Shown here one piece after another: positions 1 through 10,435 of a DNA stretch of 64,000 bases. Position 1 is the stretch's first letter. Every line of letters begins with the position of its first letter. The position numbers and the translations under genes are program-made. The stretch comes from Spinactinospora alkalitolerans (GTDB taxonomy: Bacteria > Actinomycetota > Actinomycetes > Streptosporangiales > Streptosporangiaceae), in NCBI RefSeq assembly GCF_013408795.1, contig NZ_JACCCC010000001.1:4960001-5024000 (forward strand), in the 5' to 3' direction. The notes under the pieces were generated by a model. That model worked only from the letters and a program-made list of their open reading frames with translations. It had not been told where the DNA came from and searched no databases.

Positions 1-506
1 TGCCGCACCGGCAGGCGGGTCTGCTCGGCCACGATGTCGGCGATCACGCTGGTGCGCATGGGGGTGAGCGGGTCGAACGCGAGCTCGGTGCGCTCCAGCG
101 GCACGCCGTCGAGCAACTGGATGCCGTCGACGGTGACCCGCCCCGATGCCGGGAAGGCCGGGGCGAACAGCGCCCGCACCCGCGTCGCGGCCGGGGTCCG
201 CTCCCGGACCGCCAGCAGGGCCGCCTCCAGCTCCGCGCCGATGTTGCCGCGCAGGGTGGTGTCGGTCCGCTTGACCACGAGGCTCACCGGCCAGACCGCC
301 TCGACCACGTCGGTGACGAGGTCGGCGGCCTGTTCGGCGGGCAGGTGGCGGCTGTCCAGGTTGGCGATGACGACGTCGTAGTCCTCCGCCGCCCGGGTGA
401 CGTGCTCGGGCGCGACGGTGGCCACCCGCTGCCCGGCGCGGGCGAACCGGGCGCCGGTGGCGTTGGCGCCGGTGAGGTCGTCGGCGATGACGAGAATCTG
501 GGCCAT
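1..506 (-). CDS. Four-carbon acid sugar kinase (DUF1537 family), partial
   Basis: This is the N-terminal part of a DUF1537 kinase; the C-terminal part lies beyond the left edge. The family (OtnK/DtnK) phosphorylates threonate, erythronate or related sugar acids. The start reads MAQILVIADDLTGANATG, and the DDLTGAN motif near residue 9 is the family hallmark. KRTDTTLRGN, near residue 80, is also typical. The ATG lies 10 bases past the stop of the GntP permease, so the genes should be co-transcribed. The exact substrate cannot be read from the sequence. Confidence 0.85.
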   Translation of the reverse strand, partial: MAQILVIADDLTGANATGARFARAGQRVATVAPEHVTRAAEDYDVVIANLDSRHLPAEQAADLVTDVVEAVWPVSLVVKRTDTTLRGNIGAELEAALLAVRERTPAATRVRALFAPAFPASGRVTVDGIQLLDGVPLERTELAFDPLTPMRTSVIADIVAEQTRLPVR

Positions 507-515
507 GGTCGTCCC

Positions 516-1907
516 CTACCTCAGAATGAGCGCTGCGATGCCGAGGAGGGGCAGCGTGGCCAGCCACAGCACGGTGGTCATGCCGCTCCACATCTTCAGC
601 GCCGACACGCCGGACAGGCCGGTGAAGCGCGTGACGACCCAGAAGTAGGAGTCGTTGAAGTAGGAGAAGACGATCGAGCCGGCGCAGGCCGAGAGCACGG
701 CGAGCGTCGGGTCGACGCCGGCGGACTCGACGAGGGGCGCGCTCAGCGTGGCCGCGGTGATGATCGCGACGGTGCCCGACCCCTGCGCCACGCGCACGAA
801 GCTGGCGATCACGAACGGGATGAGGAACATCGGCACCGGCCAGCCCGACACGGCGTCGGCCAGCGCGTCGCCCACGCCCGACTGGCGCAGGACCTCGCCG
901 AACGCGCCGCCGGCGCCGGTGATGAAGACGATCATGCCCGCCGATGCGGCGGCCGCGGTGAGCCAGCCGACCACGGTCTTGCGGTCGGTACCGCGCGGCG
1001 GCAGCAGGTAGACGGCGATGACCAGGCCGATCAGCAGCGCGACGGCGGGGTTGCCGATGACGGCGAAGGTGTCGCCGACCACCGGGGGCACGGACATGGC
1101 GCCGGTGACGGTGTTGCCGACGATCAGCAGCAGCGGCAGCAGCAGCGGGACGCAGGCCCGCAGGGCGCTGACGGGCGGGTCGGCGGGCTCCTCGGCGATG
1201 TCGCGGCCGTCACCGGTGAGGACTCCCGTGGAGCCGGATCCGCCGCGCCCGTCCTCGGCGGCGAGCGCCGCGACGAGGTCGGGGTCGAGCTGGGACTCAA
1301 GCTTCGGGCCGACGATGCGCGCGTAGGCGACGACGACCGGGATCAGCAGGACCGCGAACAGCGTGCCGGCCACGATCACCGCGCCGAGGTCGGCGTTGAG
1401 CAGGCCGGCCGCCGCCAGCGGCCCGGGCGTGGGCGGCACCATGTGGTGGGTGACGGACAGGCCGCCGGCGAGCGCGAGGCAGACCACCACGAGCGGCTTG
1501 CCGTACCTGCGGGCCAGGGAGCGGGCCAGCGGGTGCAGGATGACGAAGCCGGAGTCGCAGAACACCGGGATCGAGACGACGGCGCCGGTGGCGGTCATGG
1601 CGACGTCCTCGCGCCCCTTGCCCGCGAGCCGGACGAACATCTTGGCCAGGGCGTCGGCGCCGCCGCTCTCCTCCAGGACCTTGCCGATCATCACGCCGAG
1701 CGCGATGACGATCCCGATGCCGGCGAGGGTGTTGCCGAAACCGGTGGTGATGTGCTCGATCAGCTCGGTGGCGGGGACGCCGGCGACCACGCCGGTCACC
1801 AGCGCGCCGGCCAGCAGCCCGACGAACGCGTCGAGCCTCGACCACAGGATGAGCGCGACGACCGCGGCGACGCCGAGGACCAGCGCCGCGAGCAGCTGCA
1901 ATTCCAT
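516..1907 (-). CDS. GntP-family sugar-acid permease
   Basis: A 463-residue, very hydrophobic protein of normal length for the GntP family, with about a dozen membrane segments. Family members import gluconate, glycerate, threonate-type acids or D-serine using proton symport. Recognisable stretches are GKVLEESGGADALA and the THHMVPPTPGPLAAA segment, typical of gluconate/glycerate permeases. It sits between a DeoR regulator (18 bases upstream) and a DUF1537 kinase (9 bases downstream). It probably imports the sugar acid which that kinase phosphorylates. Start is ATG. Confidence 0.9.
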   Translation of the reverse strand: MELQLLAALVLGVAAVVALILWSRLDAFVGLLAGALVTGVVAGVPATELIEHITTGFGNTLAGIGIVIALGVMIGKVLEESGGADALAKMFVRLAGKGREDVAMTATGAVVSIPVFCDSGFVILHPLARSLARRYGKPLVVVCLALAGGLSVTHHMVPPTPGPLAAAGLLNADLGAVIVAGTLFAVLLIPVVVAYARIVGPKLESQLDPDLVAALAAEDGRGGSGSTGVLTGDGRDIAEEPADPPVSALRACVPLLLPLLLIVGNTVTGAMSVPPVVGDTFAVIGNPAVALLIGLVIAVYLLPPRGTDRKTVVGWLTAAAASAGMIVFITGAGGAFGEVLRQSGVGDALADAVSGWPVPMFLIPFVIASFVRVAQGSGTVAIITAATLSAPLVESAGVDPTLAVLSACAGSIVFSYFNDSYFWVVTRFTGLSGVSALKMWSGMTTVLWLATLPLLGIAALILR

Positions 1908-1925
1908 AGTCGTGATTCTTCTTTC

Positions 1926-2717
1926 CTACGATTCCTCCGGCGCCGCGGCCGGAGGGCCGGAGCCGAGCGACACGATGACGGGGGTGCATCGCGGGTCCTC
2001 GGCGAGGGATCGGCGGGCCTTCTCGGAAAGTCCGTCGTCGGTGATCACCGTGTAGTGACCGGGAACGATCGCCCAATGCGGGAACGGGGCCGCACCGATC
2101 TTGCTGGAGTCGGCCACGACGACCGCGTGGCGGGCGCTGCGCAGGTGGAGTTCCTTGATCGCTGCGAGCTCGGAGCTGGAGCAGTTGACGCCGCGCCCGG
2201 GCACCAGGCCGTCGGCGCCGATGAAGGCGATGTCGGCGGTGATCCGGTCGAGTACGGCGCGGGCGTAGTCTCCGACGATCGAGCCGCGCCGCTGCCGGAC
2301 GCGGCCGCCGGTGAGGATCACCTCGACGTCCTCGGCGTCGTGCAGCGCCCAGAGGGGGCCGATGCCGTTGGTCACCACGGTCAGGCCGGAGCGGGCGGCG
2401 AGCCGCTCGGCGACGAAGGTCGTGGTGCTCCCGGCGTCGAGCAGCACCACGTGGTCGTCGTTGACCAGGGTGTTGGCGCATTCGGCGATGCGGCGCTTGG
2501 CCGCGGCGTTGCGTTCGCTCTTCTGGGTCCAGGACAGCTCGCCGGTGACGCTCACCGGGACCGCGCCGCCGTGGGTGCGCACGACCTTGCCGGCCTGTTC
2601 GAGTTCGCTGAGGCCGCGGCGCACGGTGGACGGGCTCACGCCGAGGACGTCGGCGAGCTCCTCGACCCGCTGTACCCCGTCGATGACGGCGTCCAGCAGC
2701 CGCTGGTGACGTGCCAC
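1926..2717 (-). CDS. DeoR-family transcriptional regulator
   Basis: A 263-residue repressor-type protein. The N-terminus is a DeoR winged helix (VEELADVLGVSPSTVRRGLSEL, quoted here only as its start VEELADVLGVSPSTVRR, about residues 16-32). It is followed by the DeoR C-terminal sugar-phosphate sensing domain with LLDAGSTTTFVAERL and VILTGGRV. The start is GTG, preceded by the strong ribosome binding site GAGGAG. It is first in an operon with the permease and kinase. It probably represses that operon until a phosphorylated intermediate appears, which is inference from the family. Confidence 0.9.
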   Translation of the reverse strand: MARHQRLLDAVIDGVQRVEELADVLGVSPSTVRRGLSELEQAGKVVRTHGGAVPVSVTGELSWTQKSERNAAAKRRIAECANTLVNDDHVVLLDAGSTTTFVAERLAARSGLTVVTNGIGPLWALHDAEDVEVILTGGRVRQRRGSIVGDYARAVLDRITADIAFIGADGLVPGRGVNCSSSELAAIKELHLRSARHAVVVADSSKIGAAPFPHWAIVPGHYTVITDDGLSEKARRSLAEDPRCTPVIVSLGSGPPAAAPEES

Positions 2718-2725
2718 AACGCTCC

Positions 2726-2776
2726 TCTGCTCATCTCGCGCAATCTATTCGCAACATCATGACCAGTTTGAGCAGA
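2726..2776. promoter_or_regulatory. Candidate DeoR operator
   Basis: Two 8-base arms, TCTGCTCA (2726-2733) and TGAGCAGA (2769-2776), form a perfect inverted pair separated by 35 bases. They lie directly upstream of the DeoR gene, and the inner arm overlaps the leader next to the ribosome binding site. Widely spaced repeated sites are usual for DeoR proteins that loop DNA. Assignment is by position only. Confidence 0.4.
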
Positions 2777-2886
2777 TTAAGCAAGTGGGGAACCGAAATT
2801 TGATTGAAACACGCATGCGGTAGCCCGCGGATTCCCGGACACCGCGCACGGTGCGCACCGTCGGCGAGCGAAACGCGCGGCCGGGA

Positions 2887-4110
2887 TCAGCCCCGCGGCC
2901 GCGTCCTCAAGACGAGCCCGGCCAGCGCCGCCGCGGCGCACAGGGCCGCGACGTAGCCGACCACGCCGCCCCATCCCACGTGGTCGTAGACGACGCCGCC
3001 GAGCCAGCCGAACACGCTGGAGCCCAGGTAGTAGGCCAGCGTGTAGAGCGCGGAGGCCTGCGCCCTGACCTCGCCGGAGGCCCTGCGGCCCACCCAGGCC
3101 GACGCGGTGGCGTGCGCGGCGAAGAAGCAGAACGTGAGGACGACGAGGCCGACCACGATGACCGGCAGCGACATCGCCAGCATGGCGAGCGCGCCCAGCA
3201 CCATGCCGGCGACGCCGGCCAGCAGCACCGCGAGCCGGCCCACCCGTTCGATCACGATCCCCGCGGCGGCCGAGCTGACGGTGCCGGCGAGGTAGGCGAC
3301 GAACAGGAACGCCACGACGGTCTGGGAGAGCCCGAACGGCTCCCCCGCCATCCGGAAGCCGAGGTAGTTGTAGACGGAGACGAAGGCCCCCATGAGGAAC
3401 AGGCCCTGGCAGTACAGCGCGAGCAGGCCGGGGTCCGTCAGGGCGGCGGCCACCCGCCGCCCCATGCCCATCGCTCCCGCGGCCCGGCGCCCGGGCGCGA
3501 ATCCCCGCGGCCGGGGGATCGCGAAGAGGAACACGAGCAGGGCGAGCAGACCCAGCACCGAGTCCGCGCCGACGCCCCAGCGCCACCCGCCGAGGTCGGC
3601 GACGGCACCGGCGACGAGGCGGCCCGCCATCCCGCCCACGGTGTTGCCCGCGATGTAGACGCCGACCACGCGGCCCAGATGGGCCCGGTCGATCTCCTCG
3701 GCCAGGTAGGCCATCGCGACGGCCGGCACCCCGCCCAGCGCGGCGCCCTGCAGCGCGCGCAGCAGGAGCAGCGTCCACAGCTCCGGGGCGAACGGCGCCA
3801 GCAGGCCCAGCACCGTGGAGATCGTCAGGGCCACCGCCATGACCCGGACCCGTCCGAACCGGTCGGACAGGCCGCTCCAGACCAGCACGAACCCGGCGAG
3901 CCCTCCGGTGGCCAGGGAGACGGTGAGCGCCACCTGCGCCGCCGAGGCCGAGAACGTGCCGGCGAGTCCGGGCAGCACCGCCTGCACGGCGTAGAGCTGG
4001 GAGAACGTGGCGACCCCCGCGGCGACCATCGCCACTGTGACGCGCCGGTATCCGGAACTGCCGGCGCGGTGGCCCTGCCGTGACGGCGTCTCGCTGACGG
4101 TGTCGCTCAC
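2887..4110 (-). CDS. MFS transporter (YnfM/drug exporter type)
   Basis: A 407-residue major facilitator protein with about twelve hydrophobic segments. TM1 contains ATFSQLYAVQAVLPGLAGTF and loop 2-3 contains SDRFGRVRVM, the MFS signature. A second conserved basic loop, IERVGRLAVLL, occurs in the C-terminal half. Such proteins export small molecules or drugs by proton antiport at the inner membrane. The gene is monocistronic, with the divergently arranged DeoR promoter region about 150 bases downstream of its stop. The substrate is unknown. Confidence 0.88.
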   Translation of the reverse strand: MSDTVSETPSRQGHRAGSSGYRRVTVAMVAAGVATFSQLYAVQAVLPGLAGTFSASAAQVALTVSLATGGLAGFVLVWSGLSDRFGRVRVMAVALTISTVLGLLAPFAPELWTLLLLRALQGAALGGVPAVAMAYLAEEIDRAHLGRVVGVYIAGNTVGGMAGRLVAGAVADLGGWRWGVGADSVLGLLALLVFLFAIPRPRGFAPGRRAAGAMGMGRRVAAALTDPGLLALYCQGLFLMGAFVSVYNYLGFRMAGEPFGLSQTVVAFLFVAYLAGTVSSAAAGIVIERVGRLAVLLAGVAGMVLGALAMLAMSLPVIVVGLVVLTFCFFAAHATASAWVGRRASGEVRAQASALYTLAYYLGSSVFGWLGGVVYDHVGWGGVVGYVAALCAAAALAGLVLRTRPRG

Positions 4111-4200
4111 TCCTCTGACGCTAGAAAATCGGCGTGAACACGTCCAATGAACGGGCGATCGGATATCTCATACCCGCCGCGTGTCCACCGTGCCCGGCCG

Positions 4201-5280
4201 TCAGTCCGCGGCCAGGGCGACGACCCGGCCGGTTTCGGCGCTCTGCCTGGCCGCCTCGATGACCTCCAGGCCGTGCACGGCCTCGTGCAGTTCGACCGGC
4301 AGGGGGTCGCCCTCGCCGACGGCGTCGCGGACGGCGGCGTAGAAGGCCGGGTAGTCGCCGCGTTCGCTGGGCACGGCGCGCAGGTCGCCGTCGAGCCCGA
4401 ACGCGCCCCACCTGGCCTTGGGCTCCTCGCCCCAGTCCGGGGCGTCGGGGCGCTCGCCGCGCTCCAGGCGGCGCTCCTGGCCGTCCAGGCCGCTGACCGT
4501 GAACGCGGTGCGGTCGCCCAGCGCCCGGAACCGCGGGCCGAGCTGGGCGGTCAGCGCGCTCATCCACAGGTGGGAGCGCACGCCCGAGGCGTGGGTGAGC
4601 GCGACGAATGTGTCGTCGTCGGCGCGCACGCCCGGCCGGTGGGAGTCGAGTTCGGCGTAGACGCTCGCGACCGGCCCGAACAGGTTGACGGCCTGGTCGA
4701 TGAGGTGCGGCCCCAGGTCGTAGAGGAGCCCGGCGCCCTCCTCGACGCCGCCCTGATCGCGCCAGGTCTCCTTGGCCTCGGGGCGCCACCGCTCGAATCG
4801 GGACTCGAACCGGTGCACCCGGCCGAGGGTGCCCTCGTCGATCAGCTTCCACAGGGTCAGGAAGTCGCTGTCCCAGCGGCGGTTGTGGAACACCGTGAGG
4901 ACCTGGCCGAGCCGCCGCGACTCCTCGGCGAGTTCGCGGGCCTCGGCGGAGGTGAGGGCGAAGGGCTTGTCCACCACGACCGCCAGGCCGGCCTCCAGCG
5001 CGGCGCGGGCCAGCGGGGCGTGGCTGTCGTTGGGCGTGGTGATGGCGGCGATCTCGAAGTCGTCGGCGCGCCGCCACAGCTCGTCGACCGACGCGATCAC
5101 CTCGGTGTCGGGGTAGCGCTCGCGGACGGCGGCCCGCCGCCCGGGATCGCCCGTGACGACAGCGGACAGCCGCAGGCCCGGGGTGGCGTCGATGAGCGGG
5201 GCGTGGAAGACGGCGCCGCCCTTGCCGTAGCCGATCAGGGCGACGTGGAGATCGTGGTCAGCACCGTGCGAAGAGGTCAT
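4201..5280 (-). CDS. Gfo/Idh/MocA-family oxidoreductase
   Basis: A 359-residue NAD(P)-dependent dehydrogenase. The N-terminal Rossmann fold begins VALIGYGKGGAVFHAPLI, as in the YdgJ/YvaA (scyllo-inositol dehydrogenase-like) branch. The DKPFALTSAEARELAE stretch corresponds to the catalytic EKP motif. The C-terminal domain carries the GGVEEGAGLLYDLGPHLIDQ region typical of the family. I chose the ATG at 5280 rather than an in-frame codon 60 bases upstream because the Rossmann strand starts soon after it. The substrate, probably a cyclitol or sugar, is inferred only. Confidence 0.87.
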   Translation of the reverse strand: MTSSHGADHDLHVALIGYGKGGAVFHAPLIDATPGLRLSAVVTGDPGRRAAVRERYPDTEVIASVDELWRRADDFEIAAITTPNDSHAPLARAALEAGLAVVVDKPFALTSAEARELAEESRRLGQVLTVFHNRRWDSDFLTLWKLIDEGTLGRVHRFESRFERWRPEAKETWRDQGGVEEGAGLLYDLGPHLIDQAVNLFGPVASVYAELDSHRPGVRADDDTFVALTHASGVRSHLWMSALTAQLGPRFRALGDRTAFTVSGLDGQERRLERGERPDAPDWGEEPKARWGAFGLDGDLRAVPSERGDYPAFYAAVRDAVGEGDPLPVELHEAVHGLEVIEAARQSAETGRVVALAAD

Positions 5281-5341
5281 GCGTCCAATTATGGGAGACC
5301 GCGGCCCCGGCGCGCCGCGCCCCGGCCGCGGAGAAGACACG

Positions 5342-5373
5342 CGCGGGCCGTCCCCCGAGGGGGACGGCCCGCG
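5342..5373 (-). terminator. Terminator hairpin after lon
   Basis: A perfect 14-base-pair GC-rich stem (5342-5355 with 5360-5373) closes a four-base loop 14 bases past the lon stop. There is no clear U tract. Strong hairpins without U runs commonly end transcription in actinobacteria. Confidence 0.7.
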
Positions 5374-5387
5374 TCGGCGTCCGCCGG

Positions 5388-7799
<2,412 letters not shown>

Positions 7800-7809
7800 G
7801 GGACCCTCC

Positions 7810-7834
7810 TTATTGAGTCAATAGGACTCAATAA
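7810..7834. promoter_or_regulatory. HAIR element (HspR operator) upstream of lon
   Basis: TTATTGAGT and ACTCAATAA are perfect 9-base inverted arms around a 7-base spacer. The core TTGAGT-N7-ACTCAA matches the published HAIR consensus CTTGAGT-N7-ACTCAAG except at the outermost bases. The element sits 10 bases upstream of the lon ATG. HspR control of lon is established in Streptomyces; binding here is inferred. Confidence 0.85.
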
Positions 7835-8038
7835 AGAAGAGTCTGGTTTTGTTCCCCTGTCTCTGTTCGCTGACAGCGATCTCGATCCCGGCACGGTTCC
7901 ATGACCGAACGACCACGTGACGAAACCGTTACGGCCGGGATCAGACACGGATATGGACAAGTCATGCCAAACCCACTTCCATCAGACCTCACGATCCCGG
8001 TCTACACCAGTCGCCGGGCGGTCCCCGGAGGTACGCGT

Positions 8039-9385
8039 ATGCCCACATCCCCGCGCAGTCGCATCACCGTCGCGGCTTCGCTCCCCCTGATCCTGCTCGC
8101 CGGCGGCTGCTCCTACCTGTCGGGCGACTCCCAGGCGGCCGACCCCGAATCCGCGGACTGCGAGGACTTCCAGGAGTGGCAGGGCCACGAGGGCACCAGC
8201 GTGGAGGTCTACGCCTCCATCCGCGACGAGGAGGGCGAGCGGATGCAGCGGGCGTGGGCGGACTTCGCCTCCTGCACCGGCATCGACATCCAGTACGAGG
8301 GCAGCGGCGAGTTCGAGGCCCAGGTCCAGGTGAAGGTCGACGGCGGCAACGCCCCCGACCTCGCCTTCTTCCCCCAGCCCGGCCTGCTGGAGCGCTTCGC
8401 CGAATCCGGGGACGCGCTGCCGGCGCCCGAGGGCGTCCAGGAGAAGGCCGAGGCCGGCTGGAGCGAGGACTGGCTGAACTACGCCACCGTCGGCGACGAG
8501 CTCTACGGCACCCCGCTGGGAGCCAACGTCAAGTCCTTCGTCTGGTACTCCCCCGGCTTCTTCTCCGACAACGGCTACGAGGTCCCGCAGACCTGGGACG
8601 AACTGATCGAACTCAGCGACGCGATGGCCGACGACGGCGTCAAGCCGTGGTGCGCGGGCATCGAATCCGGTGACGCGACCGGATGGCCGGCCACCGACTG
8701 GGTCGAGAACGTGATGCTGCGGCAGAACGGCCCCGAGGTCTACGACCAGTGGGTCGAGCACGAGATCCCGTTCGACGACGACCAGGTCGCCGACGCCATG
8801 GAGCGGGTCGACGGGATCCTGCGCAACCCCGACTACGTCAACGGCGGCCACGGCGAGGTGCAGAGCATCGTCACCACCTCCTTCCAGGACGCCGGCCTGC
8901 CCATCCTGGACGACGAGTGCGGAATGTACCTGATGGGCTCCTTCTACGCCGCCCAGTGGCCGGAGGGGACCACGGTCGCCGAGGACGGCGACGCGTTCGC
9001 GTTCAACCTGCCCCCGATCAACCCCGACTTCGGCACGCCCGTCATGGGCGGCGGCGAGTTCGTCGGCGCCTTCGCCGACCGCCCCGAGGTCGTCGCGGTC
9101 CAGGAGTACCTGGCGACCGCCGACTACGCCGACCGGCGGGCCGCCGAGGGCGCCTGGTTCTCGGCCCACCAGGACCTGGACCTGGACACGCTGGAGTCCC
9201 CGACCGACCGACTCGGCGCCGAGATCCTGCGCGACTCCGAGACGGTGTTCCGCTTCGACGGCAGCGACAACATGCCGGCGGCGGTCGGCGCCGGAACGTT
9301 CTGGCGCGGCATGACCAACTGGATCAACGGCGACGAGACCGCGGAGACCCTGTCCTACATCGAGGACTCCTGGCCCTCCTCCTAA
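8039..9385 (+). CDS. Sugar ABC transporter substrate-binding lipoprotein (CUT1, AglE-like)
   Basis: A 448-residue extracellular solute-binding protein. The signal peptide ends in a lipobox-like LLAGGC, with the lipidated cysteine at residue 24. The mature part has the carbohydrate-binding pattern (NAPDLAFFPQPGLLERFAE, VPQTWDELIELSDAM). I chose the ATG at 8039 because GGAGG stands 7 bases before it and the lipoprotein signal starts there; an upstream in-frame ATG at 7901 would bury the signal. It leads an operon with two permeases. Alpha-glucoside or another oligosaccharide is a likely ligand by family resemblance. Confidence 0.9.
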   Translation: MPTSPRSRITVAASLPLILLAGGCSYLSGDSQAADPESADCEDFQEWQGHEGTSVEVYASIRDEEGERMQRAWADFASCTGIDIQYEGSGEFEAQVQVKVDGGNAPDLAFFPQPGLLERFAESGDALPAPEGVQEKAEAGWSEDWLNYATVGDELYGTPLGANVKSFVWYSPGFFSDNGYEVPQTWDELIELSDAMADDGVKPWCAGIESGDATGWPATDWVENVMLRQNGPEVYDQWVEHEIPFDDDQVADAMERVDGILRNPDYVNGGHGEVQSIVTTSFQDAGLPILDDECGMYLMGSFYAAQWPEGTTVAEDGDAFAFNLPPINPDFGTPVMGGGEFVGAFADRPEVVAVQEYLATADYADRRAAEGAWFSAHQDLDLDTLESPTDRLGAEILRDSETVFRFDGSDNMPAAVGAGTFWRGMTNWINGDETAETLSYIEDSWPSS

Positions 9386-9403
9386 AGGAGCGTCCGCACC
9401 TGC

Positions 9404-9431
9404 CCCGGGCGCCGGCGCGCCGGCGCCCGGG
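9404..9431. repeat. 28-base perfect palindrome between binding protein and permease genes
   Basis: The 28 bases are fully self-complementary and consist only of G and C. The palindrome lies between the stop of the binding-protein gene and the first permease start. Such intercistronic hairpins in ABC operons stabilise the upstream message and reduce downstream expression, giving excess binding protein. That role is inferred from position. Confidence 0.75.
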
Positions 9432-9454
9432 CGGCTCCCCCTGAAAGGGATGGA

Positions 9455-10435
9455 ATGGGTTTCTCCCTGCTCGAAGAGCTGCCCAAGCTCCTGTGGCTGG
9501 TGATCGGCGTCGCGGCGTTCACCGGCGTCATCGGAGTGCTCCTGCTCGTCGTCGACCGCGGCCCCAAGACGCGGCGCGACTGGTGGCAGGCGGCGTTCTT
9601 CCTCGGCCCGGCCGCGCTGCTGCTCCTGCTCGGCACGGTCTACCCGGTGGTGCGCACCACGGCGCTGTCGTTCATGGGCCGCTCCGGCGACGCCTGGGTC
9701 GGCACGGCCAACTACGTCTGGATGTTCACCCAGCCCGAGATCCTCATCGTGCTGCGCAACACCCTGCTGTGGGTGGTGTTCGCGCCGGTGCTGGCCACCA
9801 CGACCGGGCTGGTCTACGCGGTCCTCGTTGACCGCTCCAGGTTCGAGTCCGTCGCCAAGTCGCTGCTGTTCATGCCGATGGCCATCTCCTTCGTCGGCGC
9901 CAGCATCATCTGGAAGTTCGTCTACGCGTTCGAACCGGCCGGATCCGATCAGATCGGCGTGCTCAACCAGGTGGTGGTCTGGCTGGGCGGCGAGCCGCAG
10001 CAGTGGCTGCTCAACCAGCCGCTGAACACGCTGCTGCTCATCGCCGTGCTGATCTGGGTGCAGGCGGGCTTCGCGATGGTGGTGCTGTCGGCGGCGATCA
10101 AGGCGATCCCCGCGGAGATCACCGAGGCCGCGCGGATCGACGGCGCCTCGTCCCCGCAGCTCTTCTGGCGCATCACGCTGCCGTCGGTCTGGCCGACGGT
10201 GACGGTCGTGCTGATCACCATCTCGGTGCAGACGCTGAAGGTCTTCGACATCGTCCGCACGATGACCGGCGGGCAGTTCGACACCAGCGTGATCGCCAAC
10301 GAGATGTACAACCAGGCGTTCCGCTACGGCGAGCTCGGCCAGGGCTCGGCACTGGCCGTCTTCCTCTTCGTCCTGGTCATTCCCCTTGTCATCATGCAGA
10401 TGCGCAGCAACCGACGCGCCAGGGAGCAGCAGTGA
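9455..10435 (+). CDS. Sugar ABC transporter permease (AglF-like)
   Basis: A 326-residue inner-membrane permease of the MalF/AglF type. It has several hydrophobic segments, an N-terminal extra helix and the cytoplasmic EAA loop EAARIDGASSPQLFWRI at about residues 226-242, which contacts the ATPase. ATG is preceded by GAAAGGG. Its last codons overlap the start of the second permease. The operon encodes no ATP-binding subunit; in actinomycetes a shared MsiK-type ATPase usually serves such systems. Confidence 0.92.
   Translation: MGFSLLEELPKLLWLVIGVAAFTGVIGVLLLVVDRGPKTRRDWWQAAFFLGPAALLLLLGTVYPVVRTTALSFMGRSGDAWVGTANYVWMFTQPEILIVLRNTLLWVVFAPVLATTTGLVYAVLVDRSRFESVAKSLLFMPMAISFVGASIIWKFVYAFEPAGSDQIGVLNQVVVWLGGEPQQWLLNQPLNTLLLIAVLIWVQAGFAMVVLSAAIKAIPAEITEAARIDGASSPQLFWRITLPSVWPTVTVVLITISVQTLKVFDIVRTMTGGQFDTSVIANEMYNQAFRYGELGQGSALAVFLFVLVIPLVIMQMRSNRRAREQQ

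Noticed and set aside
345-2762. 805-residue reading frame on the plus strand
   Set aside because: It lies opposite the clear GntP and DeoR genes; composition (runs of Gly, Asp, Arg, His) is typical of antisense frames in high-GC DNA.
7917-7932. Imperfect dyad GTGACGAAACCGTTAC upstream of the sugar transporter
   Set aside because: It resembles a LacI-type operator only weakly, and there is no regulator gene nearby; kept out of the feature list.
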